From an uncultured Aquimarina sp. (GTDB lineage Bacteria; Bacteroidota; Bacteroidia; Flavobacteriales; Flavobacteriaceae), in NCBI GenBank assembly GCA_947493035.1, contig CANLOW010000007.1, forward strand, positions 62,001 to 126,000: a DNA stretch of 64,000 nucleotides, read 5' to 3'. This document shows positions 47,901 to 56,017 of this stretch, one piece after another. The position numbers and the translations under genes are program-made. The notes beneath the pieces were generated by a model. The model did not search any database. It saw only the letters and a list, made by a program, of their open reading frames with translations, and was not told where the DNA came from. How positions within the stretch are numbered: position 1 is the stretch's first letter; every line of letters starts with the position of its first letter.

Positions 47901-48069
47901 TTTAGATAATATCGCATTAAGTATTTATGACTTAAAAGGTATAATAGTTAGTAAGCCGAAAGTATCAATAAAGGGTATAATTGATACTTCTTATTTAGAC
48001 TCAGGTATTTATTTCTTAGTTATTAAAAACACAACTGAAAGTAAAACTTTAAAGCTGATAAAAGAGTAA
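44959..48069 (+). CDS. GH86 beta-agarase/porphyranase with CBM6 and T9SS tail
   Basis: 1036 residues. Signal peptide 1-23; GH86 catalytic (beta/alpha)8 domain about 30-475 with likely acid/base E210 (YWEVMNEPDF) and nucleophile E380 (IVSEYGA); beta domains to about 705; a Big_2 bacterial Ig domain (718-800); one CBM6 (about 814-943, ending WQWNLDKI); and a T9SS sorting domain (about 962-1036). GH86 enzymes are endo-acting on agarose or porphyran; which one cannot be read here. Secreted across the outer membrane by T9SS. About as long as, and clearly duplicated with, the next gene. Confidence 0.92.
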   Translation: MKLIKPLNLLGFIFCLASATSWGQTTTNVDVNINIKHSVGGVSDFGRDRHITIHSNIYESDWVGENAKANYLFNDLDAYLGRDNGTASFLFGYSPADEERVNKHDRDSLTILLDFWKEEYDRRLDDADLNSFKSKTQSMVMGTNPHPTYPTLSYRHESGSNWGRENNMKWIPQDIETSAEWMVQYMDEFFKDTASDPGMELPKYWEVMNEPDFPLNTGQFMMSSWEDIFEYHNLVAKGIKEKMGAAAPKIGGMTWGQHDLFNTDGINRFNSLDYVNGFYGNSAEDQIAVAHGRSQVDKPSFYLENSEWYQWDVIWKGFMETAGDNMDFYSLHFYDWPGYNASGSGVRRSGGHVEATLEMVEWYDVHMNGIENRKPVIVSEYGAVNNAWDFIPHDTRYDWENLKPFSSMMMQFLERPDYIELTMPFTPIKAQWGDNDSAPYHYKLMRDDDGDGNWEWSDFIKWFELWAEVDGTRVDTSSSDPDVMVDCYVDGKNAYLILNNLEDEETIVGLNFFDDSDNTIESLRTKHLYLEGIRDITLTDDTTTDIPESIILNPDATMVLKYTFTNDVAVNETSIEKKFYGDAVSPDQRKEIQKGNNRFFVKGVDIPTDVDKAEALLKVTVNLFDAPDNELGFLSIKKLTFNGIEVPTPLDWRGSQQLRSRWFGTLEIPIPAKLIAENNTIDIEFQHVGEVCVVNLVTWDFSKAPQRTDGIPDVPDPIAVTGVSISPTTKTIDEGDTILLSETVTPTNATNKSIEWSTANTDIATVDEDGLVTGVSPGSTEITATTNDGGFTTSAVITVLENFEIEEDPDGPTIIIEAEDLTDTGGSFDDSGSDGPGSGVGKTGIGVNFVNKDDWIEFEFQVETPGLYLIEYLISTPSDNAQIQFVLNGETITTDVPNNGGWDSYVTLDGGDITLNEGSQTLRINASGANDWQWNLDKINLIKALDNQLSLDNFNKGTQFLSAFISPNPVKEGFTIYGIDNLDNIALSIYDLKGIIVSKPKVSIKGIIDTSYLDSGIYFLVIKNTTESKTLKLIKE

Positions 48070-48089
48070 CACTTATCATTACTCAGATG

Positions 48090-48141
48090 AAGGAGGATTT
48101 TTGAAAGCAACTAAGGAAACTTTCAAAATTCCTCCTTTTTT
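48090..48141 (+). terminator. Terminator of the first GH86 gene
   Basis: 18-bp stem with one mismatch (left arm AAGGAGGATTTTTGAAAG, 48090-48107; right arm 48120-48137) and a following T-run. Confidence 0.85.
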
Positions 48142-48413
48142 GTATTATAGTACTTCCAATTTGCTTTTTACAATTTAGCAAATCAATCAAATCTTAAAAA
48201 AAGAATAACAATCATATTTACTTTTAACATTTTATAGTAGTTATAAACAAATTGAATGCTATTTAACCACAATTAATCTCAGTATTTATCAAATAAAAAC
48301 GTTTTCGTTGTTTTTTAACTATTTTTTTAAACAAATTGTCGAATACAATCGATTTCAATTCCTACAGCCTTAATTTTTAACAAATTACATCATTTCCTTC
48401 TTGTAATTTAGGC

Positions 48414-48423
48414 GATCAATAAA
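48414..48423 (+). promoter_or_regulatory. Box shared by both GH86 upstream regions, copy 2
   Basis: TAATTTAGGC, 11 bp before the ATG; compare TATTTTAGGC at 44926-44935. Confidence 0.35.
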
Positions 48424-48433
48424 CTAAAATAAC

Positions 48434-51400
48434 ATGAAACTAATCGAAAAGCTCACCTTCGGTGCTGCAATTGCAACATCGGCATTAGTTAACGTTCATG
48501 CACAAAGCTCTGCTAGTGTAGATGTTAACTTAAACATCAAACATTCCGTCGGGGGTGTTTCTGATTTTGGACGAGAAAGACACATTACCATGCACTCCAG
48601 CCTCTATGAAAATGCATGGGAAGGAGAAATTGACAAAGCTGAAGTACTTTTTAATGAATGGGATGTCCAACTAGGTCGTGATAATGGAATTGCTTCCTTT
48701 TTACATCAGTTTAGCCCTGAAGATGAAAATAACAGAAACCATCATGATCCAGATAGTTTAACTGTATTATTAGATTTCTGGAAAGAAGAATACGATCGTC
48801 GTATTGACGACAGAGGTTTAAGTCAGTTCAAAAGCGAACAGACTAAAGGAGCAATCATGGGGACAAATGCACACCCTACCTACCCAACTTTATCTTATTT
48901 TGACAATGGCTTAAGTGGGTCTTCTTGGGGACGAGAAAATGGGTTTATTTGGTTCCCTAGAGATATAGAAACTTCTGCTGAATGGGTAACCCAGTACATG
49001 GAAGATTTCTTTGTTGATAATGCAAGCCAAGAAGGAGTACCAATCCCTGAATACTGGGAAGTTATGAACGAACCTGATTTTGAATTAAATACAGGGCAAT
49101 TCATGATGTCTAGCTGGGAAGATATTATAGAATATCATAATCTTGTAGCTAAAGGTGTTAAAGATAAACTAGGAAGCCGAGCTCCAAAAATTGGAGGGAT
49201 GACTTGGGGTTTACATGACCTTTTTAGAGGAGATGGTTTTTCTAGATTTAGAAATCTTAGCCATGTTGATAATTTTTTCGGAACCTCACCTGCTGATCTA
49301 GAGGCTGTGGCATATGCAAAAAGTCAAATAGATACACCATTATACGCATTACCATCAGATACTGATTGGTATCAATGGGATGTGATTTGGAAAGAATTTA
49401 TAGATAGAGCTGGTGAAAACATGGATTTTTACGCAGTTCACTTTTATGACTGGCCTCGTTACCAAAACAATGGAGGTCAAAGACGTTCTGGAGGACATGT
49501 AGAAGCTACTCTAGAAATGTTAGAATGGTATGACGTATACAAATACGGAAAAAACAACAGAAAGCCAGTTATCATTTCTGAATACGGAGCTGTAGCAAAT
49601 GCATGGGATCCTATGCCTCACGACACTAGATATGACTGGGAAAACTTAAAGCCATTTAGTGCAATGATGATGCAGTTCTTAGAAAGACCTGATTATGTAG
49701 AATTATCTATGCCTTTCCACTTATTAAAAGCTCAGTTTAGAGATATTGATAACAATGGTGATGGTATCCCTGAAGTGGTTTATCACTACAAAACTCTTCG
49801 TGACGATGATGGTGATGGCGAATGGGAGTTTAGTGAATTAACAAAGTGGTATGAATTATGGGATGACGTAGATGGAACTCGTATAGACACGAAATCTACG
49901 GATCCTGACATCCAAGTTGATAGTTATGTTGATGGAAACGAAGTGTATTTAATATTAAACAATTTAGTTGAAGAAGAAACAAGTATTGCTTTAAACTTCT
50001 TTGAAGACAATAATAATACTCCAACTAGTGTTCGTATCAAACAACTGTATTTAGAAGGAGTACGCGATATCATTTTAGCAGATAACAGTACAAGTAATAT
50101 TCCTTCTACAGTTACTTTAGAACCTGAAGCAACAATGGTATTAAAATACACATTTGCTAATCCAGTTACAATCAATGAGACTTCAGTAGAAAATAAATTC
50201 TTTGGAGAGCCTGTAAGTAACAACCAACGTGTAGATATTCAAGGAGAGGATAATACATTCTTTGTAAATAATGTTACCATTCCTTCTAACCCAGAATTAA
50301 CTGAAGCAATCGTTAAAATGACTGTTACTCTTTTCGATGCTCCGCAAACAGAAAATGGTTTCTTATCTCTTAAGAAATTTCAATTTAATGGAGTTGAAAT
50401 AGATGTTCCTTTTGATTGGAGAGGTGGTCAACAATTTAGATCTAAATGGTTCGGTGCTTTAGAAATCCCTGTTCCTGCAGAGTTAATACAAGCTAACAAT
50501 ACGATTACTGTAGACTTCCAACACGTAGGTGAAGTAAACATCGTTAACATGATTACTTGGGACTTTTCAAAAGCTCCTGGTCGTTCAGTTGGAGATCCTG
50601 ATATCCAAGATCCAATCGCAGTTACTGGTGTAGATGTAACTCCTGCTAGTATTAACTTGAATCTAAATCAAACAAGTACATTGTCTACAACTATTTCTCC
50701 TAGCAATGCTACCAACAAATCAGTTTCTTGGTCAACAAACAATGCTAATGTAGCAACAGTTAGCACATCTGGTGTTGTAACTGCTATTTCTGCGGGTAAT
50801 GCAACGATCACTGCTACAACCGTTGATGGAAACTTTACTGACACTACAGCTGTAGTTGTAACTGGTAATGATAACGGAGATGGAGATGGAGATATTGATG
50901 AAGAAGGTGAAATAATTGTAATAGAAGCTGAAACATTCAACAACACTGGAGGAACATTTAACGATTCAAGTGCTGGGGGGTCTGGACTTGGTGTAAACAA
51001 CAATGGTTCTACTATTAATTTTGTAAATGCTGGCGACTATGTTGATTATACCATTAATGTAGGTGTAGCTGGTGATTATGACATAGAATATTTGATTTCT
51101 ACGCCATCTGATAATGCTCAAATTCAACTATTAATAGGAAATACTGTTTTAAATACAACTGATATTCCTAACAATGGTTCTTGGGATAACTACGGACCTT
51201 TAGAAGGAAGTGGAACAGCTACTCTTTCTACAGGAGTACAAACGATAAGAGTATTAGCTTCGGGGACAAATCAATGGCAATGGAATTTAGATAAAATCAC
51301 TTTAACTAAGATTGGTGACTCTAATGACCCTGATGACGATAATAATGATAATGATGATGACAATAACACACCTCCTTCTACTCTAGTAATCGAGGGTGAA

Positions 51401-52042
51401 GACTTTAACAATACAGGTGGTACTTTCAATGATGCTTTTGCTGGAGGACCTGGAATAGGTGTCAATAATGCTGTTACAAATATTAATTATGTAAACAGTG
51501 GTGATTTCGCTGAGTACACTGTTAATGTCCCTGTAGGTGGAACTTTTGATGTTGAATATTTGATTTCTACCCCTTCAAATGAAGCCCAAATTCAATTAGT
51601 AATTGACGGAAATATTGTTGATACTACAGATATTCCTAACAATGGAGCTTGGGATAATTTTGGAACCGTTGATGGAGGAAGCTTTACATTAAGTAGCGGA
51701 AACCATGATGTGCGAATTAATGCTACAGGGTCAAATGTATGGCAATGGAATTTAGATAAAGTAACGCTATCACCAGCAGGATCTTCTAAATCTATTAATA
51801 TATCTGAGAATATAAGTGTAAGCCCTAACCCTGCTTCGACTACAGCTACCATTAGTGGTTTAAGTAACGAAGAAGCTTATTCTTACCAATTATTCGATGT
51901 TAATGGTGCATTGGTAGCAACAGCTTCACTTAGCGCTTCTAACAATTCAATTGATGTATCTAACCTTAGCTCGGGAATGTATTTTATTAATATTATTTCA
52001 GAGACCGATCAAAAAGTTATAAAACTTATTGTATCAAATTAA
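48434..52042 (+). CDS. GH86 beta-agarase/porphyranase with two CBM6 and T9SS tail
   Basis: 1202 residues. Signal peptide 1-23; GH86 domain about 30-485 with acid/base E213 (YWEVMNEPDF) and nucleophile E383 (IISEYGA); beta domains to about 715; Big_2 domain 728-810; CBM6 at about 826-958; an Asp/Asn-rich linker (962-979); a second CBM6 at about 983-1112; T9SS tail about 1127-1202. It parallels the upstream gene almost residue for residue through the Big_2 domain and adds one CBM6. CBM6 modules of agarases bind agarose chain ends, so two would strengthen attachment. Confidence 0.92.
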   Translation: MKLIEKLTFGAAIATSALVNVHAQSSASVDVNLNIKHSVGGVSDFGRERHITMHSSLYENAWEGEIDKAEVLFNEWDVQLGRDNGIASFLHQFSPEDENNRNHHDPDSLTVLLDFWKEEYDRRIDDRGLSQFKSEQTKGAIMGTNAHPTYPTLSYFDNGLSGSSWGRENGFIWFPRDIETSAEWVTQYMEDFFVDNASQEGVPIPEYWEVMNEPDFELNTGQFMMSSWEDIIEYHNLVAKGVKDKLGSRAPKIGGMTWGLHDLFRGDGFSRFRNLSHVDNFFGTSPADLEAVAYAKSQIDTPLYALPSDTDWYQWDVIWKEFIDRAGENMDFYAVHFYDWPRYQNNGGQRRSGGHVEATLEMLEWYDVYKYGKNNRKPVIISEYGAVANAWDPMPHDTRYDWENLKPFSAMMMQFLERPDYVELSMPFHLLKAQFRDIDNNGDGIPEVVYHYKTLRDDDGDGEWEFSELTKWYELWDDVDGTRIDTKSTDPDIQVDSYVDGNEVYLILNNLVEEETSIALNFFEDNNNTPTSVRIKQLYLEGVRDIILADNSTSNIPSTVTLEPEATMVLKYTFANPVTINETSVENKFFGEPVSNNQRVDIQGEDNTFFVNNVTIPSNPELTEAIVKMTVTLFDAPQTENGFLSLKKFQFNGVEIDVPFDWRGGQQFRSKWFGALEIPVPAELIQANNTITVDFQHVGEVNIVNMITWDFSKAPGRSVGDPDIQDPIAVTGVDVTPASINLNLNQTSTLSTTISPSNATNKSVSWSTNNANVATVSTSGVVTAISAGNATITATTVDGNFTDTTAVVVTGNDNGDGDGDIDEEGEIIVIEAETFNNTGGTFNDSSAGGSGLGVNNNGSTINFVNAGDYVDYTINVGVAGDYDIEYLISTPSDNAQIQLLIGNTVLNTTDIPNNGSWDNYGPLEGSGTATLSTGVQTIRVLASGTNQWQWNLDKITLTKIGDSNDPDDDNNDNDDDNNTPPSTLVIEGEDFNNTGGTFNDAFAGGPGIGVNNAVTNINYVNSGDFAEYTVNVPVGGTFDVEYLISTPSNEAQIQLVIDGNIVDTTDIPNNGAWDNFGTVDGGSFTLSSGNHDVRINATGSNVWQWNLDKVTLSPAGSSKSINISENISVSPNPASTTATISGLSNEEAYSYQLFDVNGALVATASLSASNNSIDVSNLSSGMYFINIISETDQKVIKLIVSN

Positions 52043-52067
52043 TAAATCTTTAGTCTGATTATACAAT

Positions 52068-52106
52068 AGGATTGTGAACTCTCTTTCTGGGTTCACAATC
52101 CTTTTT
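52068..52106 (+). terminator. Terminator of the second GH86 gene
   Basis: AGGATTGTGAAC pairs perfectly with GTTCACAATCCT (52091-52102), then TTTT, 25 bp past the stop. Confidence 0.85.
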
Positions 52107-52220
52107 ACATGTAAAATCAATTCGAACAATAAACTAACACAAATGAATAAAAAGGTTTTCTGAATCTTATTGAAAAATCACTGTGTTAGCATTATCAACA
52201 ATTAATCATTAATACTTTTT

Positions 52221-54242
52221 ATGAAAACAAAAAAAATGAATCAACTTAAACGAGTTTTAAGTTCTACTGCTGTTTTGGGAGCAATTTTTAGTGCTTACGC
52301 ACAACCTACCCCCCCCTCTGGTAAAACATGGGTAGAAGTTCCAGAGATGACAGATGAATTTAATAATGGATTTGATGACAGTAAGTGGGAGAAAGTACTT
52401 TGGGACTATCCAGGAACACCAACAAGAATGCTTGCTGACAATTCAGGTGTATCTGATGGAAATCTATGGATTAAAGCAACTCTAGGGCCTGAACCATTGT
52501 TTTTTGAAAGTTCTCGTATTTACTCGAAAGCACAAATTTCCTACCCTATGTATACAGAATGTAGCATTATCACGGCTCACCTTTCTGCTTACAATACTTT
52601 TTGGTTAAATAATGGAAATATTAACGATAGAGATGAGATCGATGTAATTGAAAACAATTCTAGACCTAGTTGTGGCTGTCAGCCCAACTTCCCTTGGCAA
52701 ATGAATTCTCAATACTTTCAGGCTACAAATGGCTTTACAGTAAGAAATGCTGACAATTTTGATAATAGAAATTTATCAAACAACAATCCTAAAAAAGGGG
52801 TCCGTTGGAATGAAGAATATCATACTGTAGGTGTTTGGTGGAAAGATGAGAAAAACATGACTTTCTACTTAGATGGTGAAGAAGCAGGAAGTGTAGTTGT
52901 TGGAGAAGATCGTGGAGGGCGAAATTTCCCTGAAATTCGTTTTTCAAGAGATCTTAATTTAATTTGGGATTTATGGACAGATGACGAAAACTTTTTAGGA
53001 GGTGTTGCTGACAAAGCCCACCTTACTGACGACTCTATCAATACAATGAGAGTTGACTGGGTACATACATATAAATTAGAAAATGGTATGGGTCCCGTTG
53101 ATGAAGACATCGATTCAGGATCAACACCAACAGGAGATTCGATAGTTATTGAAGCTGAAAACTTCGCTGCTACAGGAGGAACATTTAATGACAGTTTTGC
53201 TGGAGGATCTGGATTAGGTGTAAATAATGGAGGAACCATTATTAACTATGTAAATTCAGGTGATTATGCTGATTATACTGTGAATATCGATAGTGCAGGA
53301 GAATATGAAATTTCATATCAAATCTCTACTCCTTCTAACGATGCCGAAATACAGCTTACAGCAAATGGATCTACCATTACTACTGCCGTACCAAATAATG
53401 GATCTTGGAGCAGCTTTAACTCATTAGAAGCATCGAACACTATTATATTAAATTCAGGAAATCAAACTATTAGAGTTTCTGCTACAGGAAGTAATGTATG
53501 GCAATGGAATTTAGAAAAAATAACCTTAACCAAAATAGGAGACGATTCTAACAACGGAAACCCAGGTGTAACTCCTCAAGCATTTACTATCGAAGCTGAA
53601 GACTTTGATACTACAAATGGAACTTTCGACGATGGATTTGCTGGTGGACCAGGCTTAGGTGCTAATGTTACTGCAAACGTAATTAATTATGTAAACTCTG
53701 GTGATTATATGATCTATAATATCAATGTAGCTGCTAGTGGCAATTATAATATTAACTATGTTATATCTTCTCCTTCAGATGACGCACAAATCGAAATGCT
53801 AGTTGATGGAAATGTAGTAGATACGACTAATGTTCCTAATAATGGGTCTTGGGATAGCTATGGTAATCTATCTGGAAATTCTATCTCACTAAGTGCAGGA
53901 AATCACGAAATAAGAATCAATGCTTCTGGTGCCAATACGTGGCAATGGAACTTAGATAAAATCGATTTTACACCTGCATCTAGTGCTAAAGCTATTGATG
54001 GTATATCTGATTCAAATAACATTTCTATTTATCCAAATCCTACTGTAGATAATTTATACATAGATGGTTTAAATTCTGACGCTACATACAATTTATTTGG
54101 AATAAACGGTGCTAGTGTTAACGGAGGACAATTAAGCGCTGGTAAGAATCAAATAGACTTATCACAGTTAACACAAGGAGTTTACTTTTTGAATATACAA
54201 ACCAAAGAGGGAACTAAATCTTTTAAAGTAATCAAGATATAA
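52221..54242 (+). CDS. GH16 agarase/porphyranase-like enzyme, two CBM6, T9SS tail
   Basis: 673 residues. Signal peptide to about 27 (AYAQ), GH16 beta-jelly-roll domain about 35-287 with the catalytic DEIDVIE (nucleophile E139, D141, acid/base E144), then CBM6 at about 307-437, a short linker, a second CBM6 at about 455-584, and a T9SS tail (about 598-673, ISIYPNPTVDN). The C-terminal part of the GH16 domain has an unusual NFPEIRFSRDLNLIWDLWTD segment. It cuts internal beta-linkages of a red-algal galactan; agarose or porphyran is the likely substrate given the neighbours. Third in the agar cluster, but its own terminator structure suggests separate messages. Confidence 0.88.
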   Translation: MKTKKMNQLKRVLSSTAVLGAIFSAYAQPTPPSGKTWVEVPEMTDEFNNGFDDSKWEKVLWDYPGTPTRMLADNSGVSDGNLWIKATLGPEPLFFESSRIYSKAQISYPMYTECSIITAHLSAYNTFWLNNGNINDRDEIDVIENNSRPSCGCQPNFPWQMNSQYFQATNGFTVRNADNFDNRNLSNNNPKKGVRWNEEYHTVGVWWKDEKNMTFYLDGEEAGSVVVGEDRGGRNFPEIRFSRDLNLIWDLWTDDENFLGGVADKAHLTDDSINTMRVDWVHTYKLENGMGPVDEDIDSGSTPTGDSIVIEAENFAATGGTFNDSFAGGSGLGVNNGGTIINYVNSGDYADYTVNIDSAGEYEISYQISTPSNDAEIQLTANGSTITTAVPNNGSWSSFNSLEASNTIILNSGNQTIRVSATGSNVWQWNLEKITLTKIGDDSNNGNPGVTPQAFTIEAEDFDTTNGTFDDGFAGGPGLGANVTANVINYVNSGDYMIYNINVAASGNYNINYVISSPSDDAQIEMLVDGNVVDTTNVPNNGSWDSYGNLSGNSISLSAGNHEIRINASGANTWQWNLDKIDFTPASSAKAIDGISDSNNISIYPNPTVDNLYIDGLNSDATYNLFGINGASVNGGQLSAGKNQIDLSQLTQGVYFLNIQTKEGTKSFKVIKI

Positions 54243-54326
54243 TATACTTTCTTAGTTCGAGTATTACAACAAATCTAAAAAGCTCATAAATTACCCTAAA
54301 GGTTGGCTCGAACAATCAAAGTATTT

Positions 54327-54358
54327 AAAGAAGGTCTCTGCAGAGACCTTCTTTTTTT
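54327..54358 (+). terminator. Terminator of the GH16-CBM6 gene
   Basis: Perfect palindrome with arm AAAGAAGGTCTCTG followed by T residues, between the GH16 gene and mgsA. Confidence 0.88.
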
Positions 54359-54493
54359 ATTTCTTCTAAGTGCTTTGGTTGATAATTTAATAGAAAGCAT
54401 TTCTTCAAGTATTTTATAAATATTCTTGTAGCTTATATAATTAGATAATAAAGCTTCGTAATTAATTTTATTATTTTTGGTTAAAAAGATATA

Positions 54494-54862
54494 ATGAAAA
54501 TAGCAATAATAGCTCATGATGGGAAAAAAGCTGAAATGGTTCAGTTTTTAAACACACATAAAGATATACTTATTAGTAAAGGGATTTCTTTAGTGTCAAC
54601 TGGGACTACAGGGCAAAAAGCAAAAAGTGCAGGGTATGAAGTAAACGCATTAAAATCAGGACCATTAGGAGGAGATGCCCAAATTGCGGCACTTGTAGCA
54701 GAAGGTAAAATTGATATGGTAATCTTTTTTAGAGATCCTTTAGCTAAGCATCCTCATGAACCTGACATCTTTATGCTAATGCGCTTATGTGATGTCTATG
54801 ATGTACCTTTAGCCACTAACCCTTCTACGGCTAGTTTATTACTTAAAGGACTTAATCTTTAG
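54494..54862 (+). CDS. mgsA: Methylglyoxal synthase
   Basis: 122 residues, short relative to the ~150 of E. coli but with all core motifs: [24 protein letters not shown], the phosphate/active-site [15 protein letters not shown] and [20 protein letters not shown] then [12 protein letters not shown]. It turns dihydroxyacetone phosphate into methylglyoxal, a relief route when sugar phosphates build up. Placed inside the agar region; a link with galactose overflow is inference only. Confidence 0.93.
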   Translation: MKIAIIAHDGKKAEMVQFLNTHKDILISKGISLVSTGTTGQKAKSAGYEVNALKSGPLGGDAQIAALVAEGKIDMVIFFRDPLAKHPHEPDIFMLMRLCDVYDVPLATNPSTASLLLKGLNL

Positions 54863-54913
54863 TAATTTGTAATCTTATTTAAAAAAACTCATCAAAAAAA
54901 ATATATAAATACA

Positions 54914-54945
54914 AAACAGCCATTACACGAATGTAATGGCTGTTT
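54914..54945. terminator. Bidirectional terminator, mgsA / LEA-like gene
   Basis: 14-bp perfect stem (arm AAACAGCCATTACA) with loop CGAA between convergent genes. Confidence 0.85.
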
Positions 54946-54967
54946 ATTTCTTCAAAAAAAGATTGGA

Positions 54968-55432
54968 TTATTTATGACCAGCTTCTTTATGAGAATGATG
55001 AGATTTCCCACCTAATAAATCTTTTGCTGAACCTTCTACTTTCTTAGCAGCATCATTTACAGCATCTTTTCCTGCATTTACAGCAGCATCAGCAGTGTTT
55101 TTAGCAGCATCACCAGCAGCATTCACAGCATCTTTACCTGCATTTACAGCAGCGTTAGCAGCATCTTTACCTGCTTCTACAGCTCCTTTTCCTGCATTTA
55201 CAGCTGCGTCAGCAGCGTCTTTACCTGCCTCTACTACATGACCAGCAGCATCTTTAGTAGCATTAACTGCATGACCAGCAGCGTCTTTAGTAGCATCAGC
55301 AGCATGACCTGCAGCATTTGTAGTTGTTTCAACAGCACTGTTTGCCGCATCACCTGCTTTCTTTGCAGTTTCTCTACAAGAAACGATACCTAAAGCTAAT
55401 ACAGCTGATAAAGTAATTACAACTTTTTTCAT
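54968..55432 (-). CDS. LEA-like alanine-rich repeat lipoprotein
   Basis: 154 residues. Lipobox GIVSC (C19), then a long run of 11-residue repeats such as AAGHAADATKD, AAGHAVNATKD, AAGHVVEAGKD, AADAAVNAGKG and AANAAVNAGKD, the pattern of group 3 LEA / apolipoprotein-like amphipathic helices, and a His-rich end (LLGGKSHHSHKEAGHK). LEA-like proteins protect membranes and proteins in drying or freezing; here the lipid would hold the helix on an envelope membrane. The function in bacteria is uncertain. Confidence 0.75.
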   Translation of the reverse strand: MKKVVITLSAVLALGIVSCRETAKKAGDAANSAVETTTNAAGHAADATKDAAGHAVNATKDAAGHVVEAGKDAADAAVNAGKGAVEAGKDAANAAVNAGKDAVNAAGDAAKNTADAAVNAGKDAVNDAAKKVEGSAKDLLGGKSHHSHKEAGHK

Positions 55433-55545
55433 AATTTATGGAGTTAGTGTTTAGATCAAAATTAACTAAAAAAACACCAACCATATTTTCAATTTACTAA
55501 AAAACCATATTTTATCCATGAAATTCCAAAAACATCTATGAAGTG

Positions 55546-55911
55546 TTAATTTAAAGCCTTTTTAAAAGCTCTTAGTCTTCTCGCTACCTCATCCAAATCT
55601 GTCAACAATTGATAATCACTTATTTTTAAAACACTAATACTTAAGCTAGGAATTTTGAATCCTTTTACACCTTCCATATTATATATATCTTCTTCATAAG
55701 ATGTTAATGCATCTACCTGAAGTCCTACCCCATATTTTTTCGAAAAATAGTTGAATTTATAATTACCAATAACCACATTTTTTTCAAAACACATTAGTTT
55801 TATATCTTCTCTTTCAACAAGTTCTTTTAATGCATTCAGACCAGTTAATGAAGTATATAACATATGTGTAGTCTTGTAACTCTTAGGATTATTTCTAAAT
55901 AAAGTAAACAT
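55546..55911 (-). CDS. Small protein, possibly an eroded DUF559/Vsr-like nuclease
   Basis: 121 residues, no signal peptide. From about residue 40 the pattern FEKNVVIGNYKFNYFSKKYG, VGLQVDALTSYEEDIYNMEG, SISVLKISDYQLLTDLDEVA follows the layout of DUF559 endonucleases (IGxYxxDFY, xLxIEIDG, then xVLRxxxxxV), but the catalytic D and E/D positions read NYF and QVDA, so nuclease activity is doubtful. The similarity is my reading and needs profile comparison. Divergent from a LexA-like regulator, with a perfect TTG-N19-TAATTTTG promoter overlapped by repeat sites of that regulator. Confidence 0.6.
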   Translation of the reverse strand: MFTLFRNNPKSYKTTHMLYTSLTGLNALKELVEREDIKLMCFEKNVVIGNYKFNYFSKKYGVGLQVDALTSYEEDIYNMEGVKGFKIPSLSISVLKISDYQLLTDLDEVARRLRAFKKALN

Positions 55912-55921
55912 AATTCCACTT

Positions 55922-55940
55922 TTTTGGATTTACTCCAAAA
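55922..55940. promoter_or_regulatory. Operator-like inverted repeat O2
   Basis: TTTTGGA (55922-55928) and TCCAAAA (55934-55940) with a 5-bp spacer. It overlaps the -7 box and start site of the gene at 55911 and shares the TTGGA/TCCAA core with O1. A lone ATTCCAA half-site lies at 55951-55957. Confidence 0.55.
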
Positions 55941-55965
55941 TTACAACTTTATTCCAATCAAACAA
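55936..55965 (-). promoter_or_regulatory. Consensus promoter of the small nuclease-like gene
   Basis: Minus-strand TTG at 55963-55965, exactly 19 bp, TAATTTTG at 55936-55943. Confidence 0.75.
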
Positions 55966-55968
55966 TTT

Positions 55969-55992
55969 TTATTTCCAATAAATTGGAAATAA
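55969..55992. promoter_or_regulatory. Operator-like palindrome O1
   Basis: Perfect inverted repeat: 11-bp arm TTATTTCCAAT, a 2-bp AA spacer, and its complement. It lies between the two divergent promoters and covers the -33 TTG of the regulator gene. Confidence 0.7.
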
Positions 55993-56013
55993 TCCATCAA
56001 CGTGATATATTTA
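55983..56013 (+). promoter_or_regulatory. Promoter of the LexA/CI-like regulator gene
   Basis: TTG at 55983-55985, 20 bp, TATATTTA at 56006-56013 (one mismatch to TAnnTTTG). The ATG at 56018 follows almost at once, so the message may be leaderless. Confidence 0.55.
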
Positions 56014-56017
56014 TGCC

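Larger units (their letters stand above)
48070..48433. other. Intergenic region between the GH86 genes
   Basis: 364 bp, strongly AT-rich. It contains the first gene's terminator (48090-48141), an AAAACGTTTT palindrome near 48298 and the TAATTTAGGC box at 48414-48423. No ORF seen. Confidence 0.55.

Noticed and set aside
46923..51852. Several long minus-strand frames opposite the agar enzymes
   Set aside because: They mirror the Thr/Asn/Gly-rich CBM6 and Big_2 codons of the real genes and show no domain of their own.
47400..54000. Repeated DNA blocks that could suggest a repeat array
   Set aside because: They are homologous CBM6 coding modules; unit length of about 400 bp and divergence exclude CRISPR.
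54296..54517. Open frame of 73 codons on the minus strand
   Set aside because: It spans a strong terminator and overlaps the mgsA start; the product is low-complexity with no recognisable domain.
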